NCBI GenBank assembly: GCA_964451325.1
Contig: CAYVHO010000015.1
Location: 11,105-75,104 of the forward strand
From: JAADHI01 sp964451325
GTDB lineage: Bacteria; Nitrospirota; Nitrospiria; SBBL01; JAADHI01
Length of the DNA: 64,000 nt
Reading direction: 5' to 3'
Part shown: piece by piece, positions 1-7,528 of the stretch
Numbering within the stretch: position 1 is the first letter of the stretch
How the letters are laid out: every line of letters begins with the position of its first letter
Translations under genes and position numbers: made by a program
The notes under the pieces: model-generated
Database searches by the model: none
Told to the model about the DNA's origin: nothing
What the model saw: only the letters and a program-made list of their open reading frames with translations

Positions 1-10
1 GGGTTTGTTT

Positions 11-50
11 TATGAGATGAGGCAGATGTGTGGGTCTACCTCATCTCATA
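11..50 (-). terminator. Hairpin just downstream of the repeat-rich lipoprotein gene
   Basis: A perfect 12-bp stem (11-22 pairs with 39-50, built on TGAGATGAGG) with a 16-nt loop lies 18 bp past the stop codon of the minus-strand gene that ends at 68. The position suits a transcription terminator or mRNA 3' end. The flank is A/T-rich but has no clean U-tract on the minus strand, so rho-independent function is only inferred. Confidence 0.4.
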
Positions 51-67
51 TTTAAAACCTTCTAGGT

Positions 68-3000
68 TTAAAACTTTGAAATGACGATATCGTCGATATA
101 CCAACCCGAACTGACATCAATACTGTTACCACAACAGACATTCTCTGCCGTATGTAAAAAGCCGATCCGAATCGTCTTTCCCGCATAGGCCGTCAGGTTC
201 ACGTCTTTTAGTGTCCAGTTTATTGAGACATTAGATACTGCGCCTCCCTCATTCATCCAAGCACCCCAGGTTTGGGTCACAGGATCAAAAACTGAAATCT
301 GGACGCGTCCAGAATCTCCAGCTGAGTATGAGAACCAATTCTGGAACCGTAAGTGAATTTCCTCATTCCCTGTTACGGTTTGTACTATCGTCGGAGCACT
401 AATAAAGCGGCTGTCGATATTTGCTCCATAATTCCCATTCAGAATTGTTCCGGCACACTGTGTACCGTTAAAACAACTAGCAGGGCCCGCTGTTGGAAGA
501 CCTACCTCCCACATCCCGAAGCTTGCAACCCAATCAAGCGCACCAGCCTCAAAATCGCCAGTAAAGACCGGTGCTTTCTTCACCACTTCGACATCATCGA
601 TATACCATCCTGAGCTGACGTCAATGCTATTGCCACAACAAACATTCACAGCCGTGTGCAAGAAACTGATCCGAATCGTCTTTCCCGCATAAGCTGTTAG
701 ATCCACATCTTTTAGCGTCCAATTGATTGAGACATCGAAGATTGCTCCCCCCTCATTCACCCAAGAGCCCCAGGTTTGGGTCACAGGATCAAAAACTGAA
801 ATCTGGACGCGTCCAGAATCTCCAGCTGAGTATGAGAACCAATTCTGGAACCGTAAGTGAATTTCCTCATTCCCTGTTACGGTTTGTACTATCGTCGGAG
901 CACTAATAAAGCGGCTGTCGATATTTGCTCCATAATTCCCATTCAGAATTGTTCCGGCACACTGTGTACCGTTAAAACAACTAGCAGGGCCCGCTGTTGG
1001 AAGACCTACCTCCCACATCCCGAAGCTTGCAACCCAATCAAGCGCACCAGCCTCAAAATCGCCAGTAAAGACCGGTGCTTTCTTCACCACTTCGACATCA
1101 TCGATATACCATCCTGAGCTGACGTCAATGCTATTGCCACAACAAACATTCACAGCCGTGTGCAAGAAACTGATCTGAATCGTCTTTCCCGCATAAATTG
1201 TTAGATCCACATCTTTTAATGTCCAATTGATTGAAACATCAGAAACGGTTCCGCCCACATTCTCCCAGGCACCAAATGTTCCGCTGTCTGGATCGAGAAC
1301 TGCGACCTGCACTTGTCCAGAATCTCCAGCAGAATACGAAAACCAATTCTGAAACCGAAGATGAATCTCCTCTGCGCCGCTAACAGTCGGCAAGACGATT
1401 CTTCTAGCCCCACTCGGGCTCTCTAAGCGGCTGTCAATATCGGCTCCATAGTTACCGTTCAAAATCGTTCCGGCACATTGCACACCCGTAAAACAGGTAC
1501 TTGGTCCCGCAGTGGGGAGTCCGAATTCCCACATGCCAAAACTGATCGTCCAGTCAAATGCGCTCGTTTCAAAATCCTCTGAGAAAAGGATTTCGACGGT
1601 TGTGACATCGAATTTGGCGGTTGCTGATTGCTCAGAGTCCATCGTCAGGTCGCAATTGCCGAGCCCCGAACAATCCCCAATCCACCCCGAAAACACGGAT
1701 CCTGAGTCTGGTGTTGCGGTCAGGGTCACAGGGGTGCCTTGGTTATAGTCCTCAGTGCAATCACTGCCACAGTCAATGCCTGTAGGCACAGATGTGACTG
1801 TGCCTGTTCCGGTTCCAGCGGCGTCCATAAATACATCAAGTTTGAAGGTTGTTGTTGGTGTTGCATCAAACTTTGCGGTGACCGACTGAACCGTACTCAT
1901 CGTTACGGTACAACCCGCCGAACCTGTGCAGGCTCCGCCCCATGCCACAAAAACAGAACTTCCGTCGGGAGTGGCTGTGAGTGTGAGGTCTGTCCCCTGA
2001 TTATAGAGTTCATCACAGTCGCCTGGGCAGCTGATGCCTGTGGCTGTGACCGTGCCGTTACCTGTTCCTGCGGCATCTAAGCTGACATTCAGATTGTGTT
2101 GTATGACATCAAATTTTGCCGTGACGGATTGGCTGGCATTCATCGTCACCGTGCAATCACCCGAACCGGTACAGTCGCCGCTCCAGGTCACAAAAACCGA
2201 TCCTGTGGCAGGATTGGGTGTCAATGTGATTGAGGTCCCCTCCGTGTAAATTTCGTTACAATCGCCGGGGCAGTCAATGTTTGTTCCTGTTACGCTGCCG
2301 TCGCCCGTTCCAGAGGGATCAATGGTCACATCCAGCGGGAAAGTATCCGGCGGCGCGGTATCAAAAGTGGCTGTGACGGTTTTGTTGGCATCCATGTTCA
2401 GGACGCAGGCCCCGCTGCCGGAGCAGACGCCACCCCATGCCACAAAAACAGATCCCATTGCCGGGGTTGCCGATAAAGTGACCGAAGTGCCGCTGGCGTA
2501 GGCTTCGTCACAATCGCTTTCGCAGTTGATGCCCGCGATGTCTGAGGTCACGACACCCGTGCCGGAACCCGCCAAGGTTACCGATAAGATCGGGTTGGGC
2601 TGTTGAGTGGCCAGTTCTGAAATTTCAGTATCAGACAATGCACGGTTATAGATTCGGAGATTATCAACGAGACCCGCCCAGGATTGGTTTCTCGCAAATG
2701 TCCCCCCTAGACTGTCCTGGTCTTGCCCAATGATTAAACCGCCTGGATCAACCGAGATAGTGGAGGCGATAACTGTTTTTCCGTTTCCAATTTCACTTCC
2801 ATCAATGAATAACCTTGCAGTTGATCCATTTCTAATCAAGGCAAGATGGTGGGTGTTTTCATCCTCAATAATATTATCGTCAAAAGTATACAATTGATCG
2901 TTGATTCTGAACCGCCATTCATTCTGATTACCTTTGTAATATAAAGATAAGGCGTTATCCTCAGCGGATCTCGCTCCGCTTATCAAAAAATTATCTGGGA

Positions 3001-4387
3001 GGTTGCCTGACAGATGAAGTGTATTGATCTTTACGTTGGCGGAAAGAGTGAAATCATTTAAACCATCAACGACTGTGTTTGGTAAAGAGAGATAATCAGA
3101 AGCGTTATCTCCAATGAACAGGTTTTCGTTTGTCGTGGCTGCTCCATTCACCGTCCCGTGATGTTCATTTCCACTTTCATCGTTGGCATTACCATTGAAG
3201 GGATAATAGGCGATCAAGCCGGTATCCAAATCGCTGCTAATGACCCAGGTATAACAGGCGGGTGTTGGATCGATGATGCCGGTTGTTGGATCGGTCGCGA
3301 TGACACAGAAGGTGTGTGATCCGATTGAAAGCGCGGTGTAATTGACAGGACTCGTACACTCTGAAGGAGTCTCATCATCCAAAGCACACTCAAAAGTGGC
3401 ATCAGGTGGGTCTGCGAAAAAGGAAAACGTAGCGGCCTCATTTTCCGTGGGGTTGCTTGGCCCACTGGAAATCACGGTTTCGGTTTTTTGTACGTTGTTG
3501 AGTTGGTCTTCAAAATAGACATTGTTCGCCGTAAAATTGTTGTTGACGGTGATATTTGTAAAATTATAGGTAATTGTTGTGGTATTCACGGTGATGTCTT
3601 TGTTTTCAAGCCAGTCTTTGATGGTGTCACCGCTTCCGTTGTCTGCATCTCCTTCGTTGATAATTTGCTGTATGCTCAGATAAATATTGATTCTTGCAAT
3701 ATTGTCCGGGTTGATATTGTCGTCGTTGTCTCGAAAATTTTCATTCAAGGTTTCCGCATCGCCTCTCAGTTCTCCCGCTTCATTGATGACAATATTGACC
3801 AGATCCCGAATTTCAATCTCAGGCTGATCGATTAACGCAGCCCGTAGCAGCGCGAGCAAATCGTCAACACTGACATCTCCCGGAATATTTTCCCTTAAAT
3901 CAATATCTTGAGGAAATTGGCCATCAATAAGGTTGCTCAACATAATGGCGTGTGCCGTGCTGCTTGCGTCGACTTCACCGAGTTCAAAAGGTCGCGCTGC
4001 ATTGTTCGAGATGGATACGAACTTGAGTAAGACAATATTCCCTTTTTTTGCGATGACGAGGTAGTCGTCGTCATAAGGGGTGTTTTCAATCGTAAAATTC
4101 CCGTTCTCATCTACCGTGGTGCTTGCTTGGTAGGTGTTGCCAGTACTCAGGCTCCTCGCGATGACAGTCGCATTTGCGAAAGCGGCGCTACCGGGCAGTG
4201 CCTTTGACACCACGAGTGTTGCACTTGGGCCATTACCAGGTGGGAGCAGGGCCTGGCCTTTCATGCTGGGAGGCGGTGTTCCGCCTCCGCCACCTCCTCC
4301 CCCGCAGCCCGCCAAAAACACCACAAAAAAAACAGACATCAATACGGATTTCAAAACGGGACGTTTTACGGATTCAAACAGTTTCAT
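68..4387 (-). CDS. Large surface lipoprotein with LamG, InlB-type and tandem C-terminal repeats
   Basis: A 1439-aa protein. It starts at an ATG with a strong GGAGG site 7 nt upstream. The signal peptide ends in a lipobox (FLAGC, Cys28), followed by a poly-Gly tether. A low-complexity, Asn-rich stretch (about 150-300) leads to a LamG/concanavalin-like domain (about 385-590, YYPFNGNANDESG). Four copies of a roughly 80-aa module of the divergent InlB B-repeat type (about 600-960; GTVTS..I.C..DC, W.G.C.G, VTATFD) follow. Three roughly 168-aa modules (about 970-1439) make up the C-terminus; each has the FGMWE, FQNWFSYSAGDSG and CCGNSIDVSSGWYIDD motifs, and the last two are nearly identical in DNA. 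Such architecture is typical of exported adhesins or carbohydrate-binding proteins; the ligand cannot be told. Paired Cys in the modules suggest disulfides. Function beyond surface binding is inference. Confidence 0.85.
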   Translation of the reverse strand: MKLFESVKRPVLKSVLMSVFFVVFLAGCGGGGGGGGTPPPSMKGQALLPPGNGPSATLVVSKALPGSAAFANATVIARSLSTGNTYQASTTVDENGNFTIENTPYDDDYLVIAKKGNIVLLKFVSISNNAARPFELGEVDASSTAHAIMLSNLIDGQFPQDIDLRENIPGDVSVDDLLALLRAALIDQPEIEIRDLVNIVINEAGELRGDAETLNENFRDNDDNINPDNIARINIYLSIQQIINEGDADNGSGDTIKDWLENKDITVNTTTITYNFTNITVNNNFTANNVYFEDQLNNVQKTETVISSGPSNPTENEAATFSFFADPPDATFECALDDETPSECTSPVNYTALSIGSHTFCVIATDPTTGIIDPTPACYTWVISSDLDTGLIAYYPFNGNANDESGNEHHGTVNGAATTNENLFIGDNASDYLSLPNTVVDGLNDFTLSANVKINTLHLSGNLPDNFLISGARSAEDNALSLYYKGNQNEWRFRINDQLYTFDDNIIEDENTHHLALIRNGSTARLFIDGSEIGNGKTVIASTISVDPGGLIIGQDQDSLGGTFARNQSWAGLVDNLRIYNRALSDTEISELATQQPNPILSVTLAGSGTGVVTSDIAGINCESDCDEAYASGTSVTLSATPAMGSVFVAWGGVCSGSGACVLNMDANKTVTATFDTAPPDTFPLDVTIDPSGTGDGSVTGTNIDCPGDCNEIYTEGTSITLTPNPATGSVFVTWSGDCTGSGDCTVTMNASQSVTAKFDVIQHNLNVSLDAAGTGNGTVTATGISCPGDCDELYNQGTDLTLTATPDGSSVFVAWGGACTGSAGCTVTMSTVQSVTAKFDATPTTTFKLDVFMDAAGTGTGTVTSVPTGIDCGSDCTEDYNQGTPVTLTATPDSGSVFSGWIGDCSGLGNCDLTMDSEQSATAKFDVTTVEILFSEDFETSAFDWTISFGMWEFGLPTAGPSTCFTGVQCAGTILNGNYGADIDSRLESPSGARRIVLPTVSGAEEIHLRFQNWFSYSAGDSGQVQVAVLDPDSGTFGAWENVGGTVSDVSINWTLKDVDLTIYAGKTIQISFLHTAVNVCCGNSIDVSSGWYIDDVEVVKKAPVFTGDFEAGALDWVASFGMWEVGLPTAGPASCFNGTQCAGTILNGNYGANIDSRFISAPTIVQTVTGNEEIHLRFQNWFSYSAGDSGRVQISVFDPVTQTWGSWVNEGGAIFDVSINWTLKDVDLTAYAGKTIRISFLHTAVNVCCGNSIDVSSGWYIDDVEVVKKAPVFTGDFEAGALDWVASFGMWEVGLPTAGPASCFNGTQCAGTILNGNYGANIDSRFISAPTIVQTVTGNEEIHLRFQNWFSYSAGDSGRVQISVFDPVTQTWGAWMNEGGAVSNVSINWTLKDVNLTAYAGKTIRIGFLHTAENVCCGNSIDVSSGWYIDDIVISKF
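264..1175. repeat. 504-bp-period direct repeat inside the lipoprotein gene
   Basis: Bases 264-671 and 768-1175 appear identical by eye (about 408 bp, offset exactly 504 bp = 168 codons). They encode the last two C-terminal modules of the lipoprotein. The flanking parts of the modules and a third copy (about 1170-1600) are clearly diverged. The pattern fits a recent in-frame duplication or gene conversion, and the array could change copy number by slippage or recombination. Confidence 0.9.
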
Positions 4388-4657
4388 GGACTTTCCTCCA
4401 AAGAAAAAGGTGGTCAGGCGATCTCCAAAATTTGAAAATTGTGTCCTTAAGGGCGATTCATTTTAATTTTTAAATGGGTCAATAAAAATAAAAGTGCTAT
4501 GTCGAAAACGGATAATATTCCCCCCCGGAACGTTTTCGAAAAGTCGCGTGAACGGTCTCATGAAAAAATACATTTTTCAAGTAAAATACGGCTTCCGGTA
4601 CGATCTGCGCCTTGAGCGGTTTATTTTGTATGATATGTGTTTTATACATGATGAACC

Positions 4658-5170
4658 TTATTCAGTCCCTCCTTCTGCTTTTTCCGGAGAAAGCAGGAGC
4701 TGGCGAAAGGTTTTGACATAGCGTCGGCCGATTTTTAACCACAGAAGCGATCCCTTTGCCAGACCCAAAGCAAGTTTTTTTTCGCTAAAGTCGATCTCTT
4801 TGACATTTTTCATATTGACGAGCAGGGCTTTTTGGATATTTAAAAACAGGTGCGGCCTTAGCGAAGTCGAGAGTGTCTTTAATGATCGACAGGGCGAGCG
4901 GAAATATGCTCCCTGAATTGTGCGGATGTAGAGACGATCGTCACGGAAAGCGGGTTCATTTTGTTGCTGTGTTTCAGTTGTTTTGCGAGAAAATGCGGAA
5001 CCCAAAAAAGCATAAGCCACATCGTTCACGCCCAGCAGGGTGTAGCGATGTTCAGCGGCATTCAGGTTTTGCACGGGCATGATTTCCAAGTGTTTCAAGT
5101 CTTTCATCGTCAAGGTCTTTCCTGTCGATTTTTGAATGTCGGCTTTAGCTAATAGCAATAAAGGTTCCAT
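4658..5170 (-). CDS. LytTR-family DNA-binding protein without receiver domain
   Basis: A 170-aa protein. The C-terminal half (about residues 75-160) has the LytTR pattern: an IRTIQGAY strand, then HLFLNIQKALLVNMKNVKEI (the family's 'F..ihrS.iVN...i..i' block), then a strand ending in L.IGRRYVKTFR where LytTR domains carry 'l.iSrry...'. The N-terminal 70 residues are not a response-regulator receiver and I do not recognise them. LytTR domains bind direct repeats upstream of surface or virulence genes. Here the gene lies between the large surface lipoprotein and the FG-GAP lipoprotein, so it may regulate one of them (inference). It could be co-transcribed from upstream; 144 bp separate it from the FG-GAP gene. 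Confidence 0.7.
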   Translation of the reverse strand: MEPLLLLAKADIQKSTGKTLTMKDLKHLEIMPVQNLNAAEHRYTLLGVNDVAYAFLGSAFSRKTTETQQQNEPAFRDDRLYIRTIQGAYFRSPCRSLKTLSTSLRPHLFLNIQKALLVNMKNVKEIDFSEKKLALGLAKGSLLWLKIGRRYVKTFRQLLLSPEKAEGGTE

Positions 5171-5314
5171 TTTGTTATTGCCCTTTAATTTAGGGGTGAA
5201 ATAGTTTTAAGTGTTTGATTTTTAATGTGAATATTTTTTGTCTGTTTTTTAGACCCATTGTCAAAATGAGCGTGCAATTTTGTTTCCATACATGGTTTCC
5301 CATGCAGTCCTGTT

Positions 5315-6871
5315 TCAGCGTGTCAGAAGAATACCGATACGATCTGAATTACGGTCTGTCATAAAAAGGTCAAATGCCCCATCCTGGTTGATATCGCCGA
5401 GTGCAATCCAACTGGGGGATGTTCCTGCTTCAAAAAAGACGGGGGTCTTAAATGTGCCATCTCCATTCCCCATGAGCAGGGCAATCAAAGCGTCGTTTTC
5501 ATTTTCTGTCAGCAGATCAATTTTCCCGTCTCCGTCGATGTCTGCGATGACCAGGGAGCCGGGATTTTTTCCGGCTTTAAAAAATGTGGGTATTTGGAAG
5601 GAGCCGTCTCCATTTCCGATCAAAATGGCGATGATATCGTCTTGAATGGCCGCGATCAGATCCAAACGTGTGTCACCATTTAGGTCGGCGAGGCCGAGTG
5701 AGATGATGATGCCGACGGAGATGGCGCTGGGGGCTTGCAGCGTGCCGTCTCCCTTGCCTAAAAAAATAAGAATCTGTTGTCCTGAAAGCACGGATGCTGT
5801 GACATCCAGATTTCCGTCGCCATCAAGGTCTCCGAGTGCGAGCGCCGTGACATCACCGACTGCGCCTGTGGCATAAAAGACGGCAGGCTGAAAAGTCCCG
5901 TCGCCATTGCCGAGCAGTACTCCCACATTTTTCGAGATAAAGTGCCCCGTTACGGCATCCATTTTACCGTCCTGGTTCAGGTCCCCCGCAACGACCGCGA
6001 CGGGGTATGTTCCGCTTGTGTAGGTTTGCACGTTTTGAAAAGTCCCGTCCCCATTGCCAAGCAATACGCCCAGACTGCCCGGTCCGCTGCCGCCTTCCCC
6101 TGTATTGACGACGATGATATCCAGTGCACCGTCTCCGTTAAGCTCCGTTAAAACAGGGGCTATCGGAATTAAGGGTTCCCCGATGTTCGGGACGCTGGCA
6201 TAGTGGGTTGCGGCTTGCAGGCTGCCATCACTGTTGCCTAAACGTACGGTGAGGGTATCGCTTTGACCATTGGTGACGACGACATCGGGAATGCTGTCGC
6301 CATCAAGAAGCCCCAGGGTGAGCGCATTGGGTGCGTCTCCCGTAGTGAAATAGGCGATGGGCTCAAAAGGTGGAATCGGGGGCATGGCATTGGGGTTAAG
6401 GGGATCACTGCCAAAGAGGGCTTCCATTAGATTTGTGTACTGATCATTGTCGTCGTCCTGATCCTTTTTGAGGCTGTTGAGCGTAAGTGTGTTGTTTTGA
6501 TTTCCGCTTTCAATCAGGGCATTTTCCGAGGCCGAGGCGAGGATCACGTTGAGATCGGGCCGTTCATATTTTAGAACGAAGGCATGTGTGCCGATGGCAA
6601 GACCGGGGCATTGCCCGCTAAGGGTCCAGTCGTCGTCTATATTCAGGGCGCAGGTCTTCCCGGCGATTTCGAGTGAGACTTTTGTTTGAGCGCGCATTTC
6701 CTGTATTTCGGGAAAGGGCGGTGTATTGAGTGTAAAACGTGCGCTGGTATCGGCATCGTCATTGGAGCAACCTGAAAAGGCAATGAAAATGAATAAAGAT
6801 AAAAACAACTGGTAGGGGCAGGCCCCTGTGCCTGCCCTTGTTTTGAATTGGGTTTCGCATCTGTTTTTCAT
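5315..6871 (-). CDS. FG-GAP/VCBS-repeat lipoprotein
   Basis: About 518 aa from the ATG at 6871. The open frame continues up to a TTG at 6952, but the ATG is preferred because a lipoprotein signal follows directly (hydrophobic LFLSLFIFIAFSGC, Cys35). After about 150 residues with a thrombospondin-type-3-like DDDNDQ segment come seven or eight repeats of about 45 aa with Ca-binding loops (LGDLDGDGNLDV) alternating with GNGDGTFQ turns: the beta-propeller seen in integrin alpha and bacterial VCBS proteins. It is last in the caspase operon; likely an outer-membrane-anchored adhesive or scaffold protein. Oddity: one arm of an inverted repeat (6812-6942) is translated within the signal peptide n-region (GTGACPY), so the signal sequence has absorbed a repeat element. 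Confidence 0.85.
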   Translation of the reverse strand: MKNRCETQFKTRAGTGACPYQLFLSLFIFIAFSGCSNDDADTSARFTLNTPPFPEIQEMRAQTKVSLEIAGKTCALNIDDDWTLSGQCPGLAIGTHAFVLKYERPDLNVILASASENALIESGNQNNTLTLNSLKKDQDDDNDQYTNLMEALFGSDPLNPNAMPPIPPFEPIAYFTTGDAPNALTLGLLDGDSIPDVVVTNGQSDTLTVRLGNSDGSLQAATHYASVPNIGEPLIPIAPVLTELNGDGALDIIVVNTGEGGSGPGSLGVLLGNGDGTFQNVQTYTSGTYPVAVVAGDLNQDGKMDAVTGHFISKNVGVLLGNGDGTFQPAVFYATGAVGDVTALALGDLDGDGNLDVTASVLSGQQILIFLGKGDGTLQAPSAISVGIIISLGLADLNGDTRLDLIAAIQDDIIAILIGNGDGSFQIPTFFKAGKNPGSLVIADIDGDGKIDLLTENENDALIALLMGNGDGTFKTPVFFEAGTSPSWIALGDINQDGAFDLFMTDRNSDRIGILLTR

Positions 6872-6942
6872 TTTAAATCGGTATGTCCTGTTTTTCTGTT
6901 TTGTCGTGTTGGTGATGGGCAGGCACAGGGGCCTGCCCCTAC
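6812..6942. repeat. REP-like palindromic element (26-bp inverted repeat, 79-bp spacer)
   Basis: Bases 6812-6837 and 6917-6942 are a perfect 26-bp inverted repeat rich in GGGGCAGGC/GCCTGCCCC. The right arm lies in the gap between the 192-aa protein gene (stop 6949) and the ATG of the FG-GAP lipoprotein; the left arm lies inside its signal-peptide coding region. The arms are G/C-rich against the local sequence, and each has an internal near-palindrome. The form resembles REP/BIME-type elements that are mobilised by Y1 (RAYT) transposases, one of which occurs at 30341. The link to that gene is inference; no other copy was found in this window. Confidence 0.7.
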
Positions 6943-6948
6943 GGGTTA

Positions 6949-7527
6949 TCAATTCACTGTGACGGTTCCCGTTGGCTGTCCCTCGTCGCTACCGCTGCCT
7001 GCGAGTGCGACCCCGCCACCGATGACGGTGACGGTGACGACGGCGACCCAAAACCAGGTCTTTTTCCAAAAGGGTTTTGTCGTTCCTGTTTCGGTGTTTG
7101 CCGTGCTGAACTGAAACGCGGGTGGGGGTTCCGGTATGCTGCTTTCAAAAAAATAGGGTTTGTTTTTTTGCCCATCACGCGCTTGCTGTCCTTGTGTATC
7201 TGTGACTTCAATGTAATATTCGACGCCGTTTTCTGTTTGTACCAGGTCGGCGCTGTAGCGTCTTTCCCCATCTCCATGCATTTCAATTTTTTGGAATGCG
7301 GTTTCCCCTTTGTTGCGATACCAGAGCGTGATTTTTGATAGGGGATGAGGGCTTTTGATGATGGCCTTAATTTTAAACCTTCCGTTTTGTGTATCGGGTT
7401 GCGGGGCTGTGTGGCGCACGGTGGGTAAAGTCGGCTTTGAGCTTTCTGCGAGGGCGAGCTGTGTGCCTAGGCTGAAAAATCCGCTTAAAATGAAGCTGAG
7501 AAGCAGTGTGAGTATTTTCTGTATCAC
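6949..7527 (-). CDS. Exported Ig-like protein with C-terminal membrane anchor, unknown
   Basis: 192 aa. Signal peptide (about residues 1-27, IQKILTLLLSFILSGFFSLG, cleavage near ALAES). A roughly 90-aa all-beta domain follows (about 45-130; the pattern ITLWYRNKGETAFQKIEM..., GVEYYIEVTDTQG is typical of fibronectin/Ig-like folds that describe 'shape of a response' in exported proteins). A Pro-rich linker leads to one TM helix (about 150-172, WFWVAVVTVTVIGGGVALAG) and a short tail. It starts 1 nt after the caspase gene's stop and is clearly part of that operon. The same domain type is often found beside caspase-like and PEGA proteins. I do not recognise a specific family, so function is unknown; a partner or membrane tether for the caspase lipoprotein is a guess. 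Confidence 0.7.
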   Translation of the reverse strand: MIQKILTLLLSFILSGFFSLGTQLALAESSKPTLPTVRHTAPQPDTQNGRFKIKAIIKSPHPLSKITLWYRNKGETAFQKIEMHGDGERRYSADLVQTENGVEYYIEVTDTQGQQARDGQKNKPYFFESSIPEPPPAFQFSTANTETGTTKPFWKKTWFWVAVVTVTVIGGGVALAGSGSDEGQPTGTVTVN

Positions 7528-7528
7528 T

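Noticed and set aside
353..1117. Two identical 86-aa plus-strand frames
   Set aside because: They lie opposite the repeated modules of the lipoprotein; their identity only mirrors the 504-bp direct repeat.
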